A stretch of 9,831 nucleotides of DNA, from the NCBI GenBank assembly GCA_024711185.1, contig JANJTI010000100.1:1-9831 (forward strand). Direction: 5' to 3'. Each line of letters starts with the position of its first letter. Position 1 is the stretch's first letter. The notes under the pieces are model-generated. The model was not told the DNA's origin and did not search any database. It saw only the letters and a list, made by a program, of their open reading frames with translations. Positions 1 through 5,811 of the stretch are shown here, piece by piece. This DNA is from Brevundimonas sp. GTDB lineage: Bacteria > Pseudomonadota > Alphaproteobacteria > Caulobacterales > Caulobacteraceae. The translations under genes were made by a program, and so were the position numbers.

Positions 1-28
1 CGTGATCGACGAATTCGTAGGCCGCCAA
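1..28 (-). CDS. sdhA: Succinate dehydrogenase flavoprotein subunit, N-terminal fragment
   Basis: Only nine complete codons lie inside the window. Read leftward from a TTG start they give (M)AAYEFVDH, which resembles the N-terminus of SdhA just ahead of its FAD-binding glycine motif. The start sits two bases after the sdhD stop, with GGAG about eight bases upstream as a ribosome binding site. SdhA carries covalent FAD and oxidises succinate to fumarate on the cytoplasmic face of complex II. The position after sdhC and sdhD matches the usual sdhCDAB order. No ATG or GTG is available in this frame between the sdhD stop and the window edge, so TTG is the best start. The identification rests on a very short peptide plus gene order. 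Confidence 0.72.
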
Positions 29-30
29 TG

Positions 31-435
31 TCAGGCTCCGAGACCGGCCGGGAGCGGGGCCGAGCCCAGCGCCAGGCGCACGATGAAGAATACGCCGGCC
101 GCGGCCAGCAGGAGGCAGAGGGCGCCGATGAGGCCGAGCAGGGCGGCGCGCGAGGAAGGCTTGTGGATGTAGTCGTCCACGATGACCTTGAGGCCCATGT
201 TCATGTGCCACACGGAGATCAGCAGGGTGATCGCCAGCACCGTCGCGTTGACGGGGGACCGGAACCAGTCGAGCGCGCCGTCGTAGCCGGCGCCCGCCAG
301 CGCCCAGGCGCTCCACAGGCCCCAGAGCGCCAGCGGGATCAGGATCACCGAGGACAGGCGCTCGGCCTTCCACTCGCCGGCGCCTTCGCGTTCGGACACC
401 TTGACGTGCTTCACGTAACGGGCGGGCTTGCTCAC
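31..435 (-). CDS. sdhD: Succinate dehydrogenase membrane anchor subunit SdhD
   Basis: A 134-residue membrane anchor of complex II, which with SdhC binds heme b and ubiquinone and holds SdhA/SdhB at the inner membrane. Three hydrophobic segments are visible at about residues 30-50, 64-84 and 98-122. The stretch around residues 75-91 (WHMNMGLKVIVDDYIH) is the family signature: H77 fits the axial heme ligand, and D88-Y89 fits the quinone-site tyrosine of E. coli SdhD. R26 near the first helix is also in a conserved place. The start is GTG at 435, overlapping the sdhC TGA stop by four bases (GTGA), which implies translational coupling. A longer open frame continues upstream but lies wholly inside sdhC, so it is rejected. 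Length is close to alphaproteobacterial SdhD. Confidence 0.93.
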   Translation of the reverse strand: MSKPARYVKHVKVSEREGAGEWKAERLSSVILIPLALWGLWSAWALAGAGYDGALDWFRSPVNATVLAITLLISVWHMNMGLKVIVDDYIHKPSSRAALLGLIGALCLLLAAAGVFFIVRLALGSAPLPAGLGA

Positions 436-905
436 AGGACCACCTTTCCGGTCGCGAACAGGACGATCCAGAAGCCGACGGCGATGACCAAGGCCGCGAC
501 GATGCTGATGACGGTCAGGTTGTCGGCGGCCTTCGGGGTCAGACCGGAGCCGGCGTCCCAGACCAGGTGCCGGATGCCGGCTGTCAGATGGTAGGCGGCG
601 GCCAGGGTGATCCCGAACCACACCAGCAGGCCCAGCGGCGAGCCCATGATCGCGGCGAAGGCGGCGTAAGCGTCCGGCCCAGAGGCTGCGGCGGCGAGCC
701 AGGCGCCGACGAACAGCGTGCCGACCGACAGCGCGCCGGCCGCGAAGCGGTTGAGGATCGAGCCCCACATGGTGACGTGGAAGCGCCAGATCTGCAGATG
801 AGGCGACAGGGGCCGCACACGGCCGTTGGGCTGACGCACGAAACGGCCGGTCTGGTCGGTCGTAGGATCGTTGGAGGCGTCGCCCGGGAGGGGAGAGCTC
901 GACAT
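432..905 (-). CDS. sdhC: Succinate dehydrogenase cytochrome b556 subunit SdhC
   Basis: A 157-residue subunit of complex II that, with SdhD, forms the heme b and ubiquinone site in the inner membrane. The N-terminal motif RPLSPHLQIWRFH (residues 31-43) and YHLTAGIRHLVWD (105-117) are SdhC signatures; H106 fits the heme axial ligand and S49/R53 fit the quinone-site serine and arginine. Three membrane segments lie at about 55-75, 91-113 and 130-151. The usual SILHR motif here reads SILNR, with asparagine at residue 52. The ATG at 905 is chosen because the longer frame needs a TTG inside a palindrome. No clear Shine-Dalgarno precedes the ATG. It is the first gene of the operon and overlaps sdhD. 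The hydrophilic N-terminal tail of about 30 residues is longer than in E. coli. Confidence 0.94.
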   Translation of the reverse strand: MSSSPLPGDASNDPTTDQTGRFVRQPNGRVRPLSPHLQIWRFHVTMWGSILNRFAAGALSVGTLFVGAWLAAAASGPDAYAAFAAIMGSPLGLLVWFGITLAAAYHLTAGIRHLVWDAGSGLTPKAADNLTVISIVAALVIAVGFWIVLFATGKVVL

Positions 906-907
906 GA

Positions 908-922
908 TGCGAATGGTTCTCA
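908..922 (-). promoter_or_regulatory. Fur-box-like palindrome at the sdhC start
   Basis: On the coding strand of sdhC the site reads TGAGAACCATTCGCA. It matches the classic Fur-type palindrome TGAGAATGATTCTCA, whose own reverse complement is TGAGAATCATTCTCA, at 13 of 15 positions in its better orientation. It ends two bases before the sdhC ATG and would overlap the ribosome binding region, downstream of the predicted promoter. Binding there would suggest repression or a roadblock, while Fur control of SDH in other proteobacteria is usually positive, so the sign of any effect is unclear. Iron control of a heme and iron-sulfur enzyme is plausible. Identified by eye only. Confidence 0.4.
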
Positions 923-962
923 AAAACCCGAGCGAAATCAGCCGCCCGCTATCGGTGCACAG

Positions 963-991
963 GCTTTAGTCAGCGCGGGGCGGAGGGTCAA
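963..991 (-). promoter_or_regulatory. Candidate sdhC promoter
   Basis: Read leftward, TTGACCC (991-985), a 14-base spacer and ACTAAAGC (970-963) match the Caulobacter housekeeping consensus TTGACGS-N10-14-GCTANAWC well: six of eight in the -10 element and a full TTGAC in the -35 element. The start of transcription would be near 956, giving a leader of about 50 bases. The same spacing and a nearly identical -10 (TCTAAAGC) occur before murI. Confidence 0.55.
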
Positions 992-1013
992 CGCGGCCAA
1001 GGCGCTGCGATCC

Positions 1014-1031
1014 TGTCCCGCCGTCGGGACA
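1014..1031. repeat. Perfect 7-bp inverted repeat in the sdhC divergent region
   Basis: TGTCCCG-CCGT-CGGGACA is a perfect seven-base inverted repeat with a four-base loop. It lies between the candidate sdhC promoter and the rightward hypothetical gene. It has no T-run, so it is not a convincing terminator. It could be an operator or an mRNA hairpin in the leader of the rightward gene, or chance in GC-rich DNA. Confidence 0.35.
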
Positions 1032-1099
1032 CGCTCGGCGGCTCGCGCAGGCGCGGCGGACGCTTGCCGCGCGCCCGCAATGACGGCAGCCTCCGGACC

Positions 1100-1648
1100 A
1101 TGTCCGCGATCGTCGCAGCCGCCGTCGCGGTCCTGCTTCAGCAGGCAGGTCCGCATCCTTCCACGGCGAGGCTTTACGAGCCGCCGGCGATCCGGCCGTT
1201 CGAACCGCCGCCCGACCTTGGGCGGATGGTCGCCCAAGGCGACGCCGCAGGCGGCGCGCTCCCCCGCTCGCCGGAGGCGCCGGTCACCGTCGATGTTTAC
1301 GCGCGGTCGTATGAAGCGGGCCCGGGGGACGCCGGGATCGCCTACGACCGGGGGGTGGCGGCGGCCGAGTTGCGCGCCGATCAGGCCGCGGGGCCGCTGG
1401 ACGGCTACTGGCGGGTCGTCGACGACGCCGGCGTGGCGCTCCTGGATCTGGTCCTGAGCGACGCGGGCGGCGTCGCCGAGGGCGGCTGGCGGGGACCGTC
1501 CGGCGCGGGCGCCGCCGAGGCGACGGACGGCCTGCTGGGACTGGAGGGGCTCGGGTCCATCCGCCTTCAGCGAACGAGGGAGGGCTGGCGCGGCGGGCTT
1601 TCCGTCGACGGACGAACCCGCCGGGTGACCCTTATCCGGCTCCGTTGA
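1100..1648 (+). CDS. Hypothetical secreted protein
   Basis: A 182-residue protein that I do not recognise as a named family. From the ATG at 1100 it begins with a short hydrophobic segment (residues 2-14) that could be a signal peptide or anchor. A proline-rich stretch follows (about 28-39), then a more ordered C-terminal half. There, LDGYWRVVDDAG (100-111), LDLVLSDAGG and RTREGWRGGLSVDG (158-171) suggest a small beta-rich domain with repeated W/G turns. It has no cysteine. The longer frame starts at a TTG in 1064 and would put a charged segment before the hydrophobic one, so the ATG is preferred. No strong Shine-Dalgarno is seen. The last 17 bases overlap the 3' end of the convergent HIT gene. 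An extracytoplasmic conserved hypothetical of Caulobacterales is the likely class (inference). Confidence 0.72.
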   Translation: MSAIVAAAVAVLLQQAGPHPSTARLYEPPAIRPFEPPPDLGRMVAQGDAAGGALPRSPEAPVTVDVYARSYEAGPGDAGIAYDRGVAAAELRADQAAGPLDGYWRVVDDAGVALLDLVLSDAGGVAEGGWRGPSGAGAAEATDGLLGLEGLGSIRLQRTREGWRGGLSVDGRTRRVTLIRLR

Positions 1649-2057
1649 GGCGCAGACCCGACAGGAGGCGCTGCAGCGCCTGCGGCCCGTAGGGGGTCGC
1701 CGCGCCGCGGCCCCAGACCGGCTCCGGCCACAGCCCGTCGTCATGGCGGCGGCCGACGACGTGGATGTGCAGCTGGGCGGTGACGTTGCCGAGGGCGGCG
1801 ACGTTGAGCTTCTGCACCGGCCGTCCGAGGATCGTCCCGATCTCGCGCGCCAGGTGACCGGCGCGCACCACCTCCTCGGCCAGTCCGGCGCGCTCCTCCG
1901 CGGTCAGATCCTCCAGTTCGTGCAGTCCGGCGCGCCGAGGGAGCAGGATCAGCCACGGGAAGCGCGAGTCGTCCTGCAGCCGCACATGGCAGAGCGGCCA
2001 CTCGAAGGCGGGGACGGAGCCGGCGTCGAAGGCGGGATCGACCTTGAAGCTTGTCAT
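1632..2057 (-). CDS. HIT-family hydrolase (HIT domain protein)
   Basis: A 141-residue cytoplasmic protein of the histidine triad superfamily, whose members hydrolyse nucleotide phosphoesters or phosphoramidates such as Ap4A. The active-site strand reads GNVTAQLHIHVVGR (residues 90-103). H97 fits the nucleophile and H99 the last triad histidine, while the first position is Q95. This QxHxH form is, to my knowledge, common in a proteobacterial subfamily together with the PVWG motif (113-116) and the N-terminal PWLILLPRR (34-42), both present here. The ATG at 2057 matches the usual N-terminus of that subfamily; an upstream GTG at 2129 would run back over the preceding gene's stop. It follows the SIMPL gene by 47 bases on the same strand, probably in one transcript. 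The substrate cannot be told from sequence. Confidence 0.88.
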   Translation of the reverse strand: MTSFKVDPAFDAGSVPAFEWPLCHVRLQDDSRFPWLILLPRRAGLHELEDLTAEERAGLAEEVVRAGHLAREIGTILGRPVQKLNVAALGNVTAQLHIHVVGRRHDDGLWPEPVWGRGAATPYGPQALQRLLSGLRLNGAG

Positions 2058-2104
2058 GGCGTCCGGGTCGCCCACGGCGGCGGAAGGGTCAAGCGTGACC
2101 GTCT

Positions 2105-2980
2105 TCAGTCGAGGGCGTAGACCACGCACGCCTGATCGGTGAGTTCGCGCAGCGGCGGCTGGAGCGCCAGGCGAGCGGCCTGGATCTGTTGCTCGGTGGG
2201 CGCGCCCCGGCCCACGGGCGCCGGCGGCGGGGGCGGCGCCGAGGGCGGCGGGACAAAGGCCGGAGCGTAATCCACATCAGTGGCCGCGCCGCTCGCACCA
2301 TAGGCCGGCCAGCCGGCGAGGACGTCGGTCTCGCAGGCCCGGCCGGTCGGGTCGATCACCCGGACGCGGCCGAGGCTGGCGCCGGCGTTAGCCACCGCCT
2401 CGCGGGCCCGGCGCGCTGCGTCGCGCACCGCCTCGCCCTGCAGCCAGGTCTTCACGGCGTTGTCAGGCTCGAGATTGAAGGAGACCTGGCCGATCGAGGT
2501 CGGCTGCGACGCCACCACGGTGGCGTAGACGCGCTCCAGCACCCGCATGTCCCGAACCGTGATGCTGACCGAGGCGTCGGCCTGATAACGCTCGATGCGG
2601 TCGGCCCGGACATTGTCGCGCAGCACGCCGTTCTCGTCGCGATACTGGTCGTAGAGGGGTCGGGTGGCGACGGTGGTCTCCACCCGCACCACCTCCGCGC
2701 CATAGGCGCCCAATGCCTGGCTGAGGGCGCGGATCTGGTCCGCCGCCTTGGCCGAGGCGTCGGCTGCGCTGCGGTCGATGGCCTGGAACGACGCGCCGAA
2801 CGTGGCCCGGTTCGCCGCGACCTGGGTGCGCACATGGCCGATGGAGGCGATCACCGGGTCGCGCATCCACCATGGGGCGGGAACATACCGTTCGCCGATG
2901 GTGGCGGGCGGGGTCTGGGCGACGGCGAGGGCCGGCGCCGCGACGGCGGCGACAAGGACGGCGGCGAGCAGGCGACGCAT
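2105..2980 (-). CDS. Periplasmic SIMPL domain (DUF541) protein
   Basis: A 291-residue exported protein. A signal peptide (MRRLLAAVLV, hydrophobic to about residue 20, likely cleavage after AVA-21) precedes a SIMPL/DUF541 domain. Typical family features are the regular 'A...A..I...L...G' helix at 72-96, VVRVETTVATRPLYDQ (97-112), the VSITVRDM strand (138-145), and QVSFNLEP plus the following 'A...AR..A..A...G..LG' helix (165-205). Relatives form periplasmic or outer membrane assemblies of poorly known function, some linked to oxidative or envelope stress. After the domain comes a proline-rich linker (244-256) and a 35-residue tail. Cysteines at 216 and 285 could form a disulfide. The ATG at 2980 is chosen over an upstream in-frame start because it has GGGAGA at good spacing and starts the signal peptide. 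It is divergent from ahpC. Confidence 0.87.
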   Translation of the reverse strand: MRRLLAAVLVAAVAAPALAVAQTPPATIGERYVPAPWWMRDPVIASIGHVRTQVAANRATFGASFQAIDRSAADASAKAADQIRALSQALGAYGAEVVRVETTVATRPLYDQYRDENGVLRDNVRADRIERYQADASVSITVRDMRVLERVYATVVASQPTSIGQVSFNLEPDNAVKTWLQGEAVRDAARRAREAVANAGASLGRVRVIDPTGRACETDVLAGWPAYGASGAATDVDYAPAFVPPPSAPPPPPAPVGRGAPTEQQIQAARLALQPPLRELTDQACVVYALD

Positions 2981-3056
2981 CGGTATCTCCCTCTGTGGTT
3001 GCACCACCCTGACCGGACCCCGCGTGGCCGTAAAGGGCGGCCGGGCGGATCGTCAG

Positions 3057-3093
3057 AGCCTGTCAGCCTATAATCGCCATAGAAAGTATCTAT
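3057..3093 (+). promoter_or_regulatory. OxyR-type operator upstream of ahpC
   Basis: The OxyR consensus is four tetrads, ATAG-N7-CTAT-N7-ATAG-N7-CTAT. Here CTAT at 3068-3071, ATAG at 3079-3082 and CTAT at 3090-3093 are all exact and spaced exactly seven bases apart. The expected first ATAG at 3057-3060 reads AGCC. The inner part also forms a perfect 7-bp inverted repeat, CCATAGA-AAGTA-TCTATGG (3077-3095). It lies just upstream of the candidate ahpC promoter, as expected for peroxide activation of ahpC. oxyR itself is not in the window. The site could also influence the divergent SIMPL gene. Confidence 0.75.
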
Positions 3094-3115
3094 GGAAGAA
3101 TCGCCTTTTGCATCA

Positions 3116-3144
3116 TTGACTTTGTGCAGCGCACGGGCCATTTC
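3116..3144 (+). promoter_or_regulatory. Candidate ahpC promoter
   Basis: TTGACT (3116-3121) and GCCATTTC (3137-3144) resemble the Caulobacter housekeeping -35 and -10 elements with compatible spacing, with six of eight matches in the -10 element. Transcription would start near 3151, about 60 bases before the ahpC ATG. The OxyR-like operator ends 22 bases upstream of the -35. A separate TATAAT at 3069-3074 lies within the operator and has no matching -35, so it is thought incidental. Confidence 0.45.
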
Positions 3145-3212
3145 GCGGTCGCGGCGCCGCTCCCCCGGCGCGCCACGGAATCCAATCATTCAATCGTTCG
3201 AGGAGAACTGCG

Positions 3213-3767
3213 ATGCTGGGCGTCGGTCAGAAGCTGCCTGAGTTCAAGATCATCGGCGTCAAGCCGGGCTTCAACAGCCACGAGGAAAACGGCGTCTCGG
3301 CGTTCGAGCCGATCACCGAGAAGAGCTTCGAGGGCAAGTGGAAGGTGATCTTCTTCTACCCGAAGGACTTCACCTTCGTGTGCCCCACCGAGATCGCCGA
3401 GTTCGCCAAGCTCGGGAAGGATTTCGAGGATCGGGACACGGTCGTGCTCGGCGGTTCGACCGACAACGAGTTCGTCAAGCTCGCCTGGCGGCGTGACCAC
3501 GCCGATCTGGACAAGCTGCCGATCTGGCAGTTCGCCGACAACGGCGGCAAGTTCGCCCGTGAACTCGGCGTTCTCAATGAAGAAGAGGGCGTCGCCCTGC
3601 GCGCCACCTTCGTGGTCGACCCGCACAACGTCGTCCAGCACGTCTACGTCACCAACCTGAACGTCGGCCGCGCGCCGGCGGACACCCTGCGCGTCGTGGA
3701 CGCCCTGCAGACCGACGAACTGTGCGCCTGCAACCGCCCGGTGGGCGGCGAGACCCTGGCGGCGTAA
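3213..3767 (+). CDS. ahpC: AhpC-type 2-Cys peroxiredoxin
   Basis: A 184-residue peroxiredoxin that reduces hydrogen peroxide, organic peroxides and possibly peroxynitrite in the cytoplasm. The active site PKDFTFVCPTE spans residues 50-60, with P50, T54 and peroxidatic C57. The C-terminal LCACN gives C171 and C173, the two-cysteine arrangement I recall from mycobacterial AhpC (C174/C176), where one acts as the resolving cysteine. R131 in RATFVVDP is a likely active-site arginine. The ATG follows AGGAG by eight bases. No ahpF flavoprotein is adjacent; the downstream ahpD is the likely electron donor. Upstream lies a strong OxyR-like operator, so peroxide induction is expected. A terminator-like hairpin follows the gene. 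Length is typical of the family. Confidence 0.96.
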   Translation: MLGVGQKLPEFKIIGVKPGFNSHEENGVSAFEPITEKSFEGKWKVIFFYPKDFTFVCPTEIAEFAKLGKDFEDRDTVVLGGSTDNEFVKLAWRRDHADLDKLPIWQFADNGGKFARELGVLNEEEGVALRATFVVDPHNVVQHVYVTNLNVGRAPADTLRVVDALQTDELCACNRPVGGETLAA

Positions 3768-3790
3768 CAGTAGCGCCAGCGTCTTCACGG

Positions 3791-3820
3791 ACAGGCGGCG
3801 GCGAGAGTCGCCGCCTGTTT
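3791..3820 (+). terminator. Terminator-like hairpin between ahpC and ahpD
   Basis: ACAGGCGGCG (3791-3800), an eight-base loop and CGCCGCCTGT (3809-3818) form a perfect ten-base stem followed by a short T stretch (TGTTTC). The T-run is weak, so partial termination or 3'-end protection of the ahpC message is as likely as full termination. It would leave ahpC more abundant than ahpD in a shared transcript. Confidence 0.6.
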
Positions 3821-3855
3821 CGTATCCGGCTATCCGTTTTCCAAGGACTTCTCAC

Positions 3856-4389
3856 ATGTCGATCGACGCCCTGCGCGAGCTCATTCCCGCCTACGCGAAG
3901 GACATCTCGCTGAACCTGTCCTCGCTGGCCAGCGAGACGGTGCTCAACGACCAGCAGAAGTGGGGCTGCTTCCTGGCCTCGGCCCACGCCATCGGCGTCG
4001 CCCCCGTGGTGCGGGCGATCGAGGCCCAGGCCGCGACGGTGCTGACGCCCGAGGCGATGACCGCGGCCAAGGCCGCCGCCGCCATCATGGGCATGAACAA
4101 CATCTACTACCGCTCGCTGCACCTGATGAAGAACCATGAGTACACGACCCTGCCGGCGCGGCTGCGCATGAACGTGCTGGCCAATCCGGGCGTGACGAAG
4201 ATGGACTTCGAGCTGTGGTCGACGGCGGTGTCCGCGATCAACGGTTGCGGCGCCTGCCTCGACGCCCACGAGGGCGAGCTGCGCAAGCACGGCGTCGCCA
4301 ACACCCAGGTGCAGGCGGCGCTGCGCATCGCCGCGGTGGTGCACGCCGCCAGCCGCATCATCGCTTCCGAGACCGCGCTGGCGGGCTGA
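3856..4389 (+). CDS. ahpD: Alkyl hydroperoxidase AhpD (carboxymuconolactone decarboxylase fold)
   Basis: A 177-residue all-helical AhpD-family protein. NGCGACLDAHE (residues 129-139) is the thiol active site: C131 and C134 form the CxxC pair, with H138 and E119 matching the proton relay of mycobacterial AhpD (C130, C133, H137, E118). In that enzyme AhpD passes electrons from lipoylated SucB and Lpd to AhpC, and the ahpC-ahpD pairing here suggests the same. The residue just before the second cysteine is alanine (A133), where mycobacterial AhpD has histidine 132. AAGGA lies about nine bases before the ATG. It is 88 bases after ahpC, with a hairpin between, so it may be expressed at a lower level from the ahpC promoter. 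Its stop is two bases from the convergent SRPBCC stop. Confidence 0.95.
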   Translation: MSIDALRELIPAYAKDISLNLSSLASETVLNDQQKWGCFLASAHAIGVAPVVRAIEAQAATVLTPEAMTAAKAAAAIMGMNNIYYRSLHLMKNHEYTTLPARLRMNVLANPGVTKMDFELWSTAVSAINGCGACLDAHEGELRKHGVANTQVQAALRIAAVVHAASRIIASETALAG

Positions 4390-4391
4390 GC

Positions 4392-4907
4392 TCAGGCGCC
4401 GGCGAGGTGGTCGGCCAGCCGGCCGAACTGCTCGGCCATGACGCCGTCGACGGGATCCGCCATCTCGCCGGCGCCGGGTCCGGTCACCACAAAGGTCCAC
4501 TTCAGAAGACGACCCGCACCGCCGTCCGTGTCAGTCCAGCTCATGGTCAGGACAGCGTCCGCGCCGATGCCCTGGAGCGGGCCGAGCGGCGCATCGAAGC
4601 GAACCATCCGGCGTTCCGGCCAGACCAGCACCGCCTCGGCGTGCTTGACCCCGCCCCCCGGCAGGGTCTCGCACCAGCATCCGCCTGGCCTCAGATCGAT
4701 CGACAGGTTGGCGGCGGCCCCGGAGTAGGTGTGGGCGTCGCTCCACCACGCCGCCGGGTTCGCCACGGCCGTGAGCACAGCCTCGGGCGGGGCCGCGATC
4801 CGGCGCTCGTACGACAGGCTGAAGCCATCCGTGGAGCGGGCGGTCACCTCCGCAGCCGCAGGGCTGGCGGCGGCGCTCAGCAGGGCGGCGAACAGCAGAC
4901 GTTTCAT
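4392..4907 (-). CDS. Exported SRPBCC (START/AHSA1-like) protein
   Basis: A 171-residue protein with a clear signal peptide (MKRLLFAALLSAAASPAAA, cleavage near residue 19) and a ligand-binding SRPBCC fold of the AHSA1/polyketide-cyclase type. Fold markers are IAAPPEAVLTAVANPAAWW (37-55), LRPGGCWCE (72-80), the AEAVLVWPERRMVRF strand pair (90-104) and the long C-terminal helix (156-168). Cysteines 77 and 79 lie in the glycine turn. It probably binds a small hydrophobic ligand in the periplasm, but no ligand can be named. GGGAGGA lies seven bases before the ATG at 4907, which decides this start over longer frames. It follows murI by 44 bases, so the two are likely cotranscribed. No link to peptidoglycan is evident from the sequence. 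Confidence 0.88.
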   Translation of the reverse strand: MKRLLFAALLSAAASPAAAEVTARSTDGFSLSYERRIAAPPEAVLTAVANPAAWWSDAHTYSGAAANLSIDLRPGGCWCETLPGGGVKHAEAVLVWPERRMVRFDAPLGPLQGIGADAVLTMSWTDTDGGAGRLLKWTFVVTGPGAGEMADPVDGVMAEQFGRLADHLAGA

Positions 4908-4951
4908 GCGAGATCCTCCCGCCTTCATCGGCCCCGGAACGGTCACCGCCG

Positions 4952-5803
4952 TCAAGCCGCCGCGAAGGTCAGCGGCTCGCCCCAGAACTGGCTGACCAGC
5001 TCCGACTGCGGTCCGGGCTTGCCGGTGGTCAGGAAATCGCGGCGGCCGGAACCGCCCAGGTCGTACTCGGGATGCCGTTCGAAGTAGCGGTCCAGGGCGT
5101 CGGCCACGGCGGTCGGCTGGTGGATCAACGGCGTGCCCGGCGGCAGGGCGGCGGCGAAGACGTCGGCGACGATCTCGTAGTGGGTGCAGCCGAGGATGGC
5201 CTTGTCCGGGTAGCGACCGATACGGCGCCGCAGGGACTCGACATGGTCCTGGACCACGACCCGCAACTCCTCGGCCGGCGCGCCCAGCTCGATCAGTCCG
5301 GCCAGCCCGGGACAGGCCTCGGAGAACACCGCCAGATCCTCGCGGCGCTTGTCGATCTCGATCTCGTAGACCCGGCTCATGGCGGTGGCGGCGGTGCAGA
5401 AGACGCCCACGACGTCGATCGCCTCGACCTTCTCGCCGTGCCGCTCGGCCTCGTACGACCAGGGCAGGCCGGTAGCCGCCTCGATGGTCGGCACGATGAT
5501 GCCGAGAATGTTGACCGGCCGGCCGTAGCGTTCGCGCAGCGAGGGCGCCCAGGTCTGCTGAAGCCGCCGCAGGGCGATCGCGGAGGCGGTGTTGCAGGCC
5601 AGCACGATGACGCTGGCGCCGGCCTCGAACAGCCGCTCGCAGCCGGCGCGGGTCAGCTCGACGATCTCCTCGCCGCCGCGGCCGCCGTAAGGCGCGTTGG
5701 CCTGGTCCGCGAGGTAGACGAAGTCCCGCTCCGGAAAGCGGCGGGTCAGTTCGCGGTGGACTGTCAGCCCGCCCACGCCGGAGTCGAAAACGCCTATGGC
5801 CAT
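4952..5803 (-). CDS. murI: Glutamate racemase MurI
   Basis: A 283-residue cytosolic enzyme that converts L-glutamate to D-glutamate for peptidoglycan stem peptides. FDSGVGGLTV (residues 6-15) holds D7/S8, VLACNTAS (67-74) holds catalytic C70, PYG is at 38-40, and ILGCTHYE (203-210) holds catalytic C206 with H208. These are the classic racemase landmarks. Two parts are divergent: VPTIEA stands where most MurI have EPGA, with a charged insertion at about 113-128; and VFCTAATAMS (134-143) replaces the usual ATxGT turn. This looks like a lineage form rather than damage. The ATG at 5803 has no Shine-Dalgarno and lies just below a candidate promoter, suggesting a leaderless message. Gene length is slightly above the usual 260-270. 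Confidence 0.94.
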   Translation of the reverse strand: MAIGVFDSGVGGLTVHRELTRRFPERDFVYLADQANAPYGGRGGEEIVELTRAGCERLFEAGASVIVLACNTASAIALRRLQQTWAPSLRERYGRPVNILGIIVPTIEAATGLPWSYEAERHGEKVEAIDVVGVFCTAATAMSRVYEIEIDKRREDLAVFSEACPGLAGLIELGAPAEELRVVVQDHVESLRRRIGRYPDKAILGCTHYEIVADVFAAALPPGTPLIHQPTAVADALDRYFERHPEYDLGGSGRRDFLTTGKPGPQSELVSQFWGEPLTFAAA

Positions 5804-5811
5804 GGTCGCGC

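Noticed and set aside
436..768. Upstream extension of sdhD to 768
   Set aside because: The extension lies within sdhC in another frame; the GTG at 435 overlapping the sdhC stop gives a normal-length SdhD.
938..1744. Leftward open frame of 268 codons over the hypothetical gene
   Set aside because: Arginine-rich product without family features, would overlap both the HIT gene and the sdhC promoter; the rightward 1100-1648 frame has a better protein-like composition.
3069..3074. Perfect TATAAT as a promoter -10
   Set aside because: No -35 at suitable distance in either direction; two of its bases belong to the OxyR tetrad and the organism's housekeeping -10 differs from TATAAT.
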